Source: Streptomyces tsukubensis (GTDB lineage Bacteria; Actinomycetota; Actinomycetes; Streptomycetales; Streptomycetaceae). Taken from it: a stretch of 64,000 nucleotides of DNA. The notes under the pieces are model-generated. The model searched no databases and had not been told where the DNA came from. It saw only the letters and a program-made list of their open reading frames with translations. The translations under genes and the position numbers were made by a program. The DNA lies in NCBI RefSeq assembly GCF_009296025.1, contig NZ_CP045178.1, forward strand, positions 2,046,001-2,110,000. Reading direction: 5' to 3'. This document shows, piece by piece, positions 44,875 through 52,156 of this stretch (positions are counted from its first letter, which is position 1; the number at the start of each line of letters is the position of its first letter).

Positions 44875-44980
44875 AGGCGTCCTTGCAATAGGGGCGCCCG
44901 AGCCGCGAGGGTCGGCATACCCCTTCGCGTACGTGTGTGTCACACAGTCTCATGGACGGGGTGAACAACAGGGGGTCTGC

Positions 44981-45607
44981 GTGACTGTGCCGAGTGGGAT
45001 CCAGGACGAGCCGTCGGAGTGGGCCACGGAACGGTTCGGGTCCCATGCCCACCGGCTCGTCGCAGCCATACCTCAGCAGTTGGCGAAGGCTCATGTACGT
45101 GCCCATGCAGGCCACCTCGCCGCAGGGCTGAAAAAGCGCAGCCCCTACGGTGTCGTCCTGGCTCAGGCAGTGCGCGAGAACCTTGCCGACATGGCTCGGG
45201 AGCTGGGTGAAGCCGTGCGGGACGTTCGTGGGTACGAGTACGCAGTCGTCAACGACCACGCGCTCTTCCCCTTCAAGTACGCCGACCGCCCCAAGCCCTT
45301 CGAACGTGCACGCCTTGCGGCCAACGCCTCCCCCACACGTCGGCGAATGCTCCTGAGTCACGGACCAGATCCGCAGGAGGGGCTGTTCTCCCTTGACGAC
45401 GAGTACACGACCGAGAAGTACGAGGATCTGCACGAGACTTTCGAAGCCCTCGGCGCCTCCACCAAGCTCGTCTGTCTAATCTTCACCGCCGACCCTGAAG
45501 GCGGCATCCATGTCATCCACTGGGGAGACGCCCACCTGGAACCCGACCGTACCTTCACCTGGCTCCACCATGAGCAACTCCGAGTAGCGGCTCTGCCACC
45601 GGGATAA
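44981..45607 (+). CDS. Uncharacterised accessory protein (208 residues)
   Basis: From the GTG at 44981 (MTVPSGIQDEPSEWATERFG), with AGGGGG upstream, the frame encodes a soluble mixed protein with no membrane segment. Ordered-looking parts are QLAKAHVRAHAGHLAAGLKK, VRGYEYAVVNDHALFPFKYA, and a C-terminal half ending STKLVCLIFTADPEGGIHVI and HWGDAHLEPDRTFTWLHHEQ. I do not recognise a domain. Codon third positions look less extreme in GC than in the neighbours. The gene sits beside a Nudix remnant where the core order breaks, so it is probably acquired. Confidence 0.7.
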   Translation: MTVPSGIQDEPSEWATERFGSHAHRLVAAIPQQLAKAHVRAHAGHLAAGLKKRSPYGVVLAQAVRENLADMARELGEAVRDVRGYEYAVVNDHALFPFKYADRPKPFERARLAANASPTRRRMLLSHGPDPQEGLFSLDDEYTTEKYEDLHETFEALGASTKLVCLIFTADPEGGIHVIHWGDAHLEPDRTFTWLHHEQLRVAALPPG

Positions 45608-45847
45608 GCCCCCTGACGCTACTCAAAGTTCGGCTTCGCGGCCAAGGCGGCAGGCAGCCTCCGCCGGTGCGCTCGGCTGTGCGTACGCTCTGTCCGAGCG
45701 GCCGTGCGCCGTGGCGGATCGGCGGGCCAGCTCCCGTCGTACTGGCACGGATCGCACCGGGGCCGGGCCATATCCGGTGAGGGCGACCCGTCACGGGCCC
45801 GTACCCCTCACCCCCACTCCATGGTCCGGTCCGCGCCAGGGCCCACC

Positions 45848-46504
45848 TCACCGGTGGAACCGGGTCGTCTCCCCCAGCGGCTCGCGGCCGACCGCGACAG
45901 CGTTGACCGCGGCCCCGGGGTCGGCGTAGCCGAACGCGATGCCGAACAGGAGCTTTCCGCCGGTGAGGCCGAGTGTCTCGCGGACCGTGTCGGCGTAGAA
46001 GCTCAGCAGCCCCTGCGGGCAACTGGCCACGCCGTGTGCGGCCAAGGACAGCAGCAGTGTCTGCGCGTACATGCCGACGTCGGCCGTCAGTCGCGGATCG
46101 CCCGAGTCCGGCGCGAACAGCAGCGCGACATGGGGTGCCTCGTAGAAGCCGAGGCTGCTGGCGTCGTAGGCGGCACGCAGTTCGTGAGCGTCGCGGTCGA
46201 TACCGAGCGCGCCGTACAGGGCGGCACCTGCCGCCGCGCGCCGACGCTGGTGCACGGTCGAGTAGATGGCCTCGCTGTACGGGAAGTCCGCGGTCCGCCG
46301 ACCGGTCCGGTGCGCGGTCTTCACCGCCTCCGCGAGCCGGTCCCGCGCGGCGCCGCTCACCACCTCGACCCGCCAGGGCTGTGCGTTGGAGTTCGACGGC
46401 GCTGCGCCGGCCAGGGCGAAGGCGGCCTCCATCGTGTCTTCCGGAACGGGGTCGGGCAGGAACGCCCTGGTGGCGCGCCGTCCCCTGATCAGCTGTCCCA
46501 CCAC
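45848..46504 (-). CDS. Nitroreductase-family flavoprotein
   Basis: FMN-dependent reductase of about 218 residues with the family features LIRGRRATRAFLPDPVPEDT (FMN-binding Arg cluster), AGAAPSNSNAQPWRVEVVSG and LAAHGVASCPQGLLSFYADT. The substrate may be a nitro-aromatic, quinone or other acceptor. The frame is open up to an ATG at 46558, but that is only 9 bp from the divergent TetR start and overlaps the presumed operator. I prefer the tandem GTG at 46504, just before the conserved start. It is likely repressed by the adjacent TetR protein. Confidence 0.88.
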   Translation of the reverse strand: MVGQLIRGRRATRAFLPDPVPEDTMEAAFALAGAAPSNSNAQPWRVEVVSGAARDRLAEAVKTAHRTGRRTADFPYSEAIYSTVHQRRRAAAGAALYGALGIDRDAHELRAAYDASSLGFYEAPHVALLFAPDSGDPRLTADVGMYAQTLLLSLAAHGVASCPQGLLSFYADTVRETLGLTGGKLLFGIAFGYADPGAAVNAVAVGREPLGETTRFHR

Positions 46505-46539
46505 TCCGGGAAGCCCACTACCGGGAGGACGGTGCTCTA

Positions 46540-46557
46540 TGTAAACGCAGGCGTACA
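46540..46557. promoter_or_regulatory. Possible TetR operator
   Basis: TGTAAACGCAGGCGTACA, an imperfect inverted repeat (ACGC-AG-GCGT core with TGTA and TACA ends), lies between the divergent nitroreductase and TetR genes. TetR-family repressors often bind such a site beside their own gene. The symmetry is weak. Confidence 0.4.
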
Positions 46558-46566
46558 CTTGGGGTC

Positions 46567-47157
46567 ATGAGTGACGAACCAGTGCGCCGGGCCGGGCGGG
46601 GCGGTAGGGAACGCGTGCTCGCCACCGCCGTCACCCTCTTCGCGCAGCGCGGCATCACCGCGACCACCATGGAGGACATCGCCGCCGAGGCGCCTGTCTC
46701 CAAGCGGACCCTCTATGCGCACTTCCCGACCAAGGAAGACCTCGTCCTGGCCCAGTTGGACCACCTCCTGCTGTCCGGGGAGACGTTGCTCAGGACTCTG
46801 GCGCGCACTGATCTCCCGCCCCGCGAGCGGCTCCTCGCGATGTTCGACGTACGCCCGTGGCCTGACGGCGTCGTCAGGGGATGCCCGTTCATCAACGCCG
46901 CGGTCGAGCACCCCGATCCCACCAGCCGTGTGCACGGCGTCGCACGCGAGCAGAAACTCGTCATGCTCAAGCTGGCCACCGGGCTCCTGGACGAACTCGG
47001 TTACGACGAGCCGGAGCCGCTGGCGGAGCAGCTCGTCACCCTCTCCGACGGCGCCGCGAGCCGCGCGATGGTGCTCGGCGAACCCGATTACGGCCGCCAC
47101 GCCCGCGCCGCCGCCGAAACCCTCCTCACCTACGCGCCCCACCACTCCCACACCTGA
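46567..47157 (+). CDS. TetR/AcrR-family transcriptional regulator
   Basis: Repressor of 196 residues. The N-terminal HTH is RERVLATAVTLFAQRGITAT, TMEDIAAEAPVSKRTLYAHF and PTKEDLVLAQLDHLL. The C-terminal domain resembles the TetR_C group with VRPWPDGVVRGCPFINAAVE and a buried Cys. The ligand is unknown. It is divergent from the nitroreductase gene (likely target) and convergent with the last gene of the biosynthetic cluster, 25 bp away. Confidence 0.9.
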   Translation: MSDEPVRRAGRGGRERVLATAVTLFAQRGITATTMEDIAAEAPVSKRTLYAHFPTKEDLVLAQLDHLLLSGETLLRTLARTDLPPRERLLAMFDVRPWPDGVVRGCPFINAAVEHPDPTSRVHGVAREQKLVMLKLATGLLDELGYDEPEPLAEQLVTLSDGAASRAMVLGEPDYGRHARAAAETLLTYAPHHSHT

Positions 47158-47181
47158 CGCCCGGGTGGCGCGGACCCAGGG

Positions 47182-48213
47182 TCACTTGGTGAGGAGGGTC
47201 CAAGGGTTAGGTTCCGCGAGGGCCAGCCGTGGCTTGCGTGCGGCCCAGTGGCGTACCGCCGTCTCCAGGACCGGCCCGGGGTCGCTGACCGCTCTGGTGG
47301 GTTCGAACGGCGTCGCCATGCTGGTGTAGCTCTGGAACATGGCCAGGAGCTGGACCGCGTGGTGCTGGAACGGTGACAGGTACTGCTCCGCCAAGGGCAG
47401 GAAGAAGCGGTTCCAGGTGTCCGTGGGGACGAACGGCGGCTGCTCGATGGGGGTGACGCCATGGTGGGCGCGGATCTCGTTCAGGGTGCGGCAGGCGATG
47501 GTGATCATGGAGGAGAGGCGCAGGCTGTCCGCCCCGCCCGCGATCACCTCGACGCGCGGGGTGGCGGGAGGTGCGGCGAGCGCTGCCGAGGCGACGGCCT
47601 CCGCCACGTCGTCGACGGGGCTGATCTCCGCGTAGCCGTCCGGGTCGCCGACGACGACGGCGGCGAGGCCGGACACCAGGGCGTGGATGATCGTGTACGG
47701 GCCGGAGAAGCGGGCGATCCTTCCGTTGTCGCGTCTGCCCACGATGAGGGGTGGCCTCACGATCGTCAGTGGTCCCGTGTGCTCCTCGCGGGCCAGGGTC
47801 TCGCAGGCGGCCTTCGACCACTCGTAGCCGTTGCGGTAACCGTCGAACTCCGTGCCCCGCAGGTCCTCCTGCGTCCTTGCTCCGCCCACGTACGCCGTCG
47901 AGACGTGGACGACGTGGGTCTCCCTGTCGGCGAGGGAGAGCACCGCGCGCAGTGGGTCGACGTTGGCCGCCACCGCCTCCGAGCTGCTCATGGTCCAGCG
48001 GGTGGAGGCCGCGGTGTGCACGATCACGTCCCAGTGCCCGGAGAGTTCCGGCGGTGACGGTTCGTTTCCGATGTTCCAGGAGGTCAGTGCCGCGTCCGGC
48101 GCGCGCCTTGCCACCCGGGTGAGTGACGCCCCGGGAAAGGAGGGGTCCGCGCGCAGCCGGTCGACGACTTCGGTGCCCACCACTCCGGTGGCGCCGGTGA
48201 CAAGGATTCGCAT
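47182..48213 (-). CDS. NAD(P)-dependent reductase/epimerase of the thioester-reductase-like (NAD_binding_4) type
   Basis: Rossmann protein of 343 residues. NAD(P)-binding motif MRILVTGATGVVGTEVVDRL; the segment HVVHVSTAYVGGARTQEDLR followed by NGYEWSKAACETLAREEHTG, with the catalytic Tyr and Lys (YxxxK); then LTIVRPPLIVGRRDNGRIAR. The order resembles fatty-acyl/thioester reductase domains (male-sterility type) more than sugar epimerases. This suggests reductive release of an acyl chain from the ACP to an aldehyde, which the aminotransferase of the same operon could aminate. That role is inference. It is the last gene of the cluster, 155 bp after the ketosynthase. Confidence 0.8.
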   Translation of the reverse strand: MRILVTGATGVVGTEVVDRLRADPSFPGASLTRVARRAPDAALTSWNIGNEPSPPELSGHWDVIVHTAASTRWTMSSSEAVAANVDPLRAVLSLADRETHVVHVSTAYVGGARTQEDLRGTEFDGYRNGYEWSKAACETLAREEHTGPLTIVRPPLIVGRRDNGRIARFSGPYTIIHALVSGLAAVVVGDPDGYAEISPVDDVAEAVASAALAAPPATPRVEVIAGGADSLRLSSMITIACRTLNEIRAHHGVTPIEQPPFVPTDTWNRFFLPLAEQYLSPFQHHAVQLLAMFQSYTSMATPFEPTRAVSDPGPVLETAVRHWAARKPRLALAEPNPWTLLTK

Positions 48214-48368
48214 GGCGTTGATCGTTCCGTGAGTCGGGGCATGGCCGGGGCCACTCGGTCAGCGTCGGCAGGGATCCGCGGGCGCGTGGGGCGGTCGGCC
48301 GGCCTCGCGCTGTTCGGCGCCGCCGCTGTCAGGGGCCCGCGTGCGCGGTGGGGAGGTCGGTGGCCGGG

Positions 48369-49682
48369 TCAGGTCGGTGGCGTCAGGACCAGGCACGCGT
48401 TCTGTCCGCCGAAGCCGAAGGAGTTGGAGAGAACGGGTCCGGGCGCGATCGTGCGGCCCCTGCCGATCACGACGTCCACCAGGTCGGCCTCCGGGCTGCC
48501 GAGCGTGTTCGCGACCGGTGGGACCACTCCCCGCTCCGCGCAGAGCAGGGCGAGCGCCGCCTCCAACGCGCCCGATCCGCCGATGAGATGGCCGCTCACC
48601 CCCTTGACGGCCGTCAGGGGCGGCGGCTGTCCCCCGAAGCACCGGTCGATCGCGGTCGCCTCCGCGTGGTCGTTGAGTACGGTCGAGGTGCCGTGCGCGT
48701 TGATGTGGCCGATGTCGGCCGGTGTGAGTCCCGCGGCCGCGATGGCCAGCCGCATGCACTCGGCCGCCGTCGCCGCCTCGGGGTCGGGCGCGGCGATGTG
48801 GAAGGCGTCGCAGTTGGCCGCGTAGCCGATGACCTCACCGTGGATTCTGGCTCCCCTGGCGAGCGCCAGGTCTCGTCTCTCCAGTACGAGTACGGCGGCT
48901 CCCTCACCCATGACGAAACCGTCACGGTCGGTGTCGAAGGGGCGGCTGGCCCTGCCTGGTTCGTCGCCGCGCCCGGAGAGGGCCCGCATTTTGGCGAAGC
49001 CGCCCATGATGGTGGTCGTGACGGCCGCGTCGACGCCGCCGGCCACCGCGGCGTCGAGTTCGCCGTACTGGATGCGGCGGGCGGCCTCGCCGATGGCGGC
49101 GGTGCCGCTCGCGCAGGAGGTGGAGTACGTGGTGCAGTTGCCGCGGAAGCCGTAGCGCATGGCCACCCGGCAGGCCGGCGAGTTGGCCATGGCCCTGGGG
49201 ACGGTGTGCACCGGCATCGTCATCGGCCTGGCCCCGTAGTCGAGGGTGGTGGCCTCCATCGTCCCCAGTCCCCCGACCCCCGTACCGATCTGGACGCCCA
49301 CCCGCGCCGGCGGGAGGTCGGCGAGGGCCTGCTCGCCCGCGTCGGTGACGGCGTCCACGGCGGCGCAGAGCAGCAGTTCGGTCGGCCGGTCGAGTTGGCG
49401 GCGCTCTCGTCGCGTGATGTACGGGTCCATGTCGAACTCCGGTACCAGGCAGGCGATCTTGACGGCGATCTCGGGCTCCGCCTCCACCAGGTGTTCGGCG
49501 ACCGCCGCGGTCGACTCAGCGGAGAGCAGCCGTGCGTACGCCGTCTCGATGTCGTTGCCCGCTGACGTCTTGACCCCGAGGCCGGTCACGACGACGCGGA
49601 CCGGGGTCCAGCTCCGGGTTCGAGTCCGTGTCCGGGTACGGGTACGGGTGCGCGTCGGTTCTGAAGGGGAGTCGCCGCTCAT
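48369..49682 (-). CDS. Beta-ketoacyl-[ACP] synthase (FabF-like ketosynthase)
   Basis: Stand-alone ketosynthase of 437 residues. The Cys-His-His triad is present: TYSTSCASGTAAIGEA (nucleophile Cys), INAHGTSTVLND (His), and TAVKGVSGHLIGGSGALEAA (Lys and His). It would extend or condense a chain on the neighbouring ACP. The N terminus carries seven Thr-Arg dipeptides (SEPTRTRTRTRTRTRTR) before the domain starts at VRVVVTGLGVKTSAG. The ATG at 49682 overlaps the ACP stop as ATGA, so translation is coupled. No ketoreductase, dehydratase or malonyl transferase is encoded nearby, so these steps must come from primary metabolism or be absent. Confidence 0.92.
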   Translation of the reverse strand: MSGDSPSEPTRTRTRTRTRTRTRSWTPVRVVVTGLGVKTSAGNDIETAYARLLSAESTAAVAEHLVEAEPEIAVKIACLVPEFDMDPYITRRERRQLDRPTELLLCAAVDAVTDAGEQALADLPPARVGVQIGTGVGGLGTMEATTLDYGARPMTMPVHTVPRAMANSPACRVAMRYGFRGNCTTYSTSCASGTAAIGEAARRIQYGELDAAVAGGVDAAVTTTIMGGFAKMRALSGRGDEPGRASRPFDTDRDGFVMGEGAAVLVLERRDLALARGARIHGEVIGYAANCDAFHIAAPDPEAATAAECMRLAIAAAGLTPADIGHINAHGTSTVLNDHAEATAIDRCFGGQPPPLTAVKGVSGHLIGGSGALEAALALLCAERGVVPPVANTLGSPEADLVDVVIGRGRTIAPGPVLSNSFGFGGQNACLVLTPPT

Positions 49683-50191
49683 GCCGTCCGCCCCAGGCGC
49701 TTCTCCAGCAGGTCGACGGCGTCGCCGACGGTCCTGGCCTCCAGCAGGTCGGAGACCTGGATCTTCACCCGCAGGACGTTCTCCAGCCGGGCGCCGACAT
49801 CCATCAGCTCCAGGCTGTCGATGTCGAAGTCGCTCTGGAGGTCGGTCGTCTCGCTGATGTCGTCCATCTCCGTGCCGAGGACGTCCGACACGGCTGTCCG
49901 CACGGTGCGGGAGAGTTCCGCGCGGCTGTGTACTACGACCGCGGGGGCGGGCCCGTCCGTCAGGGCCGCCCGACCGCTCAGCGTCGGGGCGTCCATCGTC
50001 GCCGTCCGGTCGTCCGTCGCGGCCGTCCGGTCGTCCGTCGCGGCCGTCCGGTCGTCCGCCGTGGCCGTCCGGTCGTCCGTCGCGGCCGTCCGGTCGTCCG
50101 CCGTGGCCGTCCGGTCGTCCGTCGCTGCGGTCCGGTCGTCCGCCGTGGCCGTCCGGTCGTCTGTCGCTGCTGGCCGGTCCATACGGTTCAT
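49679..50191 (-). CDS. Acyl carrier protein with an N-terminal heptad-repeat extension
   Basis: Protein of 170 residues. The C-terminal 80 residues are a normal ACP (VRTAVSDVLGTEMDDISETT, FDIDSLELMDVGARLENVL) with the phosphopantetheine Ser in DSLEL. The first 90 residues are unusual: after MNRMDRPAA come eight heptads of pattern [TA]DDRTA[TA], encoded by 21-bp units at 49997-50164. The ATG at 50191 has AAGGAAGGG in front. The carrier feeds the ketosynthase whose start overlaps its stop. ACPs are normally about 80-90 residues with no such arm. Confidence 0.9.
   Translation of the reverse strand: MNRMDRPAATDDRTATADDRTAATDDRTATADDRTAATDDRTATADDRTAATDDRTAATDDRTATMDAPTLSGRAALTDGPAPAVVVHSRAELSRTVRTAVSDVLGTEMDDISETTDLQSDFDIDSLELMDVGARLENVLRVKIQVSDLLEARTVGDAVDLLEKRLGRTA
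49997..50164. repeat. Eight 21-bp tandem repeats inside the ACP gene
   Basis: On the plus strand the unit is GTCCGGTCGTCCGTCGCGGCC with CGCC, CGTG and CGCT variants alternating. Eight units, in frame, encode the DDRTA heptads. Near identity of the units suggests recent expansion. Confidence 0.9.
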
Positions 50192-50297
50192 ACGGGGCCC
50201 TTCCTTGTGCGCTCTGTGCGCTGTGCGAGGTGACGCGGTGGGGTGAGGCCGACGCGCCGGGCCGGTATGACGGGCCGGCACGTACGGCCGCCGCCGC

Positions 50298-51602
50298 TCA
50301 CCGCTCCGCTTCCCCGGGTGCCGACCGCGCCGCCACCGTGATCGCCGTGTCCAGGATGTCCGCCGCCTCCGCGATGTCCGCCTCGGTGCTGACCAGGGGC
50401 GGCAGCAGACGTACGGTGCCGGGGCGGCCCAGGCACGGCGACACCAGCAGTCCCCCGCCCGCGAGTTCGACCACCACGGAGCCGGCCACCGCGGGCGTGG
50501 TGAAGTCGATACCGCGCAGCAGGCCCCTGCCGCGGATCGCGGCGATCACCTCGCCGTGGTCGGCGACGAGCCGGTCCAGGGCGGTGTCGAGCGCGTCGGT
50601 GAGTCTCCTGCCGTGTTCGGCCGCCTCCTCGATCGCGGTGAGCGCGGCGGGCAGGGCCGCGCAGCTGAGCGGGTGGCCCCCGAAGGTGGCCGAGTGGAGG
50701 AAGGGGTCCGCGCTCAGTGGGGCGTACAGCTCCTCGGAGCAGACCAGGGCGGACAGTGGTACGACACCTCCGCCCAGCGGCTTCCCGACCAGCACCGCGT
50801 CGACGGGCAGACCGGCCGCGAGGGCAAGGGAGCGCTCCCCGCACCTGCGCAGTCCGCACTGGATCTCGTCGGAGATGGTGAAGGCGCCGTACCGCGCCGC
50901 GTCGGCGCACCACTGCCGTAGTACGTCGACGGACAGGACGGCCGCGCCGTTCTCGCCCTGTACGGGTTCGAAGACGACCGCGGCGACCTGCCCGCCCGAC
51001 ACCTCCCGCAGGACGGCGCCGGGGTCGTCGGGCGGGACGTGGACGACGTCGACGGCCGTGCCGAGCAGGCCCCGCCGGTAGAGGGGGCTGTGAGTGAGCG
51101 CGAGGGCGCCGAGTGACTTGCCGTGGAAGCCGCCCTGTACCGCGACGATCCTGCCGCGCCCGGTGGCTAGGCGCGCGAGTTTGACGGCGACCTCCACGGA
51201 GTCGGCGCCGTTGAGTCCGAAGTACACCTTCGGCAGGGCCTGTTGGAAGTAGTCCGCGAGGTGGGCGGCGGCTCGGGCCGCCGTGGGGTTGGCGAGGCTG
51301 CGGGTCGAGGTGGGCATGGTGTCGAGCTGCCCGCGTACGGCCGCGACCACATCCGGGTGTCTGTGGCCGAGCAGGGTGACGGCGTACGAACCGAAGTCGA
51401 GCGCCGTACGCCCGTCGGACAGCGTCACCCGGCAGCCCTCGGCGGACACCTCGGTGGCGCCCCTGCCCGCGAACGAACCGGTCAGGGCGAGCCCGGGTGA
51501 CAGGTGGCGACGGATCAGGTCGAAGGTGTCGGCGGGAGGGACGGCGGCGGCTCCGGAGCCGGGCGTGCGAGGTCCACCGGGCGCGCCGAGTGCTGTGGTC
51601 AT
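50298..51602 (-). CDS. Class III (omega-type) PLP-dependent aminotransferase
   Basis: Fold-type I PLP enzyme of 434 residues related to acetylornithine/diaminobutyrate aminotransferases. FGLNGADSVEVAVKLARLAT binds phosphate. VVFEPVQGENGAAVLS leads into TISDEIQCGLRRCGERS, with the Asp that contacts the PLP nitrogen. The Schiff-base Lys is in DAVLVGKPLGGGVVPLSALV. Such enzymes aminate aldehydes or terminal keto groups using an amino-acid donor. In the cluster it could turn an ACP-derived aldehyde into an amine (inference). Its ATG overlaps the stop of the SRPBCC gene as ATGA. The ACP follows after 106 bp. Confidence 0.93.
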   Translation of the reverse strand: MTTALGAPGGPRTPGSGAAAVPPADTFDLIRRHLSPGLALTGSFAGRGATEVSAEGCRVTLSDGRTALDFGSYAVTLLGHRHPDVVAAVRGQLDTMPTSTRSLANPTAARAAAHLADYFQQALPKVYFGLNGADSVEVAVKLARLATGRGRIVAVQGGFHGKSLGALALTHSPLYRRGLLGTAVDVVHVPPDDPGAVLREVSGGQVAAVVFEPVQGENGAAVLSVDVLRQWCADAARYGAFTISDEIQCGLRRCGERSLALAAGLPVDAVLVGKPLGGGVVPLSALVCSEELYAPLSADPFLHSATFGGHPLSCAALPAALTAIEEAAEHGRRLTDALDTALDRLVADHGEVIAAIRGRGLLRGIDFTTPAVAGSVVVELAGGGLLVSPCLGRPGTVRLLPPLVSTEADIAEAADILDTAITVAARSAPGEAER

Positions 51603-52156
51603 ACGCGGTCACTTTCCTCTTCGGCTTCGCGGGCGGGAGCGGGTGCGGCGGCGGGAGCGGGAGCGGTGGAGGCGGCGGTGGCAGGAGCGGGAGCGGTGGC
51701 GGGAGCGGGTGCGGTGGCGGCCAGCAGCCTGTGTTCCAGTGCCGACAGCATCTGGGCGGCGTTCTCCCGCAGGGCGTCCGCGGCGACCGGGTTGAGGAGG
51801 TCGGCGAGGAGCGGGATGCCGATGTCGAAGGTGACGTGCAGGGAGACCGTGCTGTGTCCGCCGGGCGCGGTCCGTACGCCCCAGTGGCCCACGAACTCGC
51901 CGAGGTCCCCCGTGACCTGGCGGAAGTCGAAGCGGCGGGCGACCGGGTCGATCACCTCGTCCTCGGTCCACTGGAGCACGGACCCCTTGAGCCGTACCGC
52001 CCAGGCGCTCGTACGGTGGCGGTCGTCGGTCTGCCGGGTGATCGTGACGGAGTCCACGCTGTCCATGCAGGCGGGAAAGGCCTCCACGTCCACGACGGCG
52101 GCCCAGGCCGCCTCCGGCGGCACAGCGATGGGGAGATCGACCTCTACTCGGGGCAT
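51599..52156 (-). CDS. SRPBCC (START/polyketide-cyclase fold) protein
   Basis: Protein of 185 residues: MPRVEVDLPIAVPPEAAWAA, ACMDSVDSVTITRQTDDRHR, VRLKGSVLQWTEDEVIDPVA and STVSLHVTFDIGIPLLADLL form the helix-grip fold of aromatase/cyclases and lipid-binding CoxG-like proteins. The last 40 residues are an Ala/Pro/Thr tandem tail (TAPAPATAPAPATAASTAP). It may bind or cyclise the pathway intermediate. Its start overlaps the end of the FemAB-like gene by 13 bp, and its stop overlaps the aminotransferase start, so three genes are coupled. Confidence 0.85.
   Translation of the reverse strand: MPRVEVDLPIAVPPEAAWAAVVDVEAFPACMDSVDSVTITRQTDDRHRTSAWAVRLKGSVLQWTEDEVIDPVARRFDFRQVTGDLGEFVGHWGVRTAPGGHSTVSLHVTFDIGIPLLADLLNPVAADALRENAAQMLSALEHRLLAATAPAPATAPAPATAASTAPAPAAAPAPAREAEEESDRV

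Noticed and set aside
46504..46558. Nitroreductase start at ATG 46558
   Set aside because: It would leave only 8 bp between divergent start codons and put the presumed TetR operator inside the coding region. The conserved part begins just after the GTG pair at 46504.
49997..50164. Separate small gene on the plus strand opposite the ACP repeats
   Set aside because: The plus-strand frame is only a Val/Arg/Ser repeat translation without start signals; the minus frame leads into a bona fide ACP domain.
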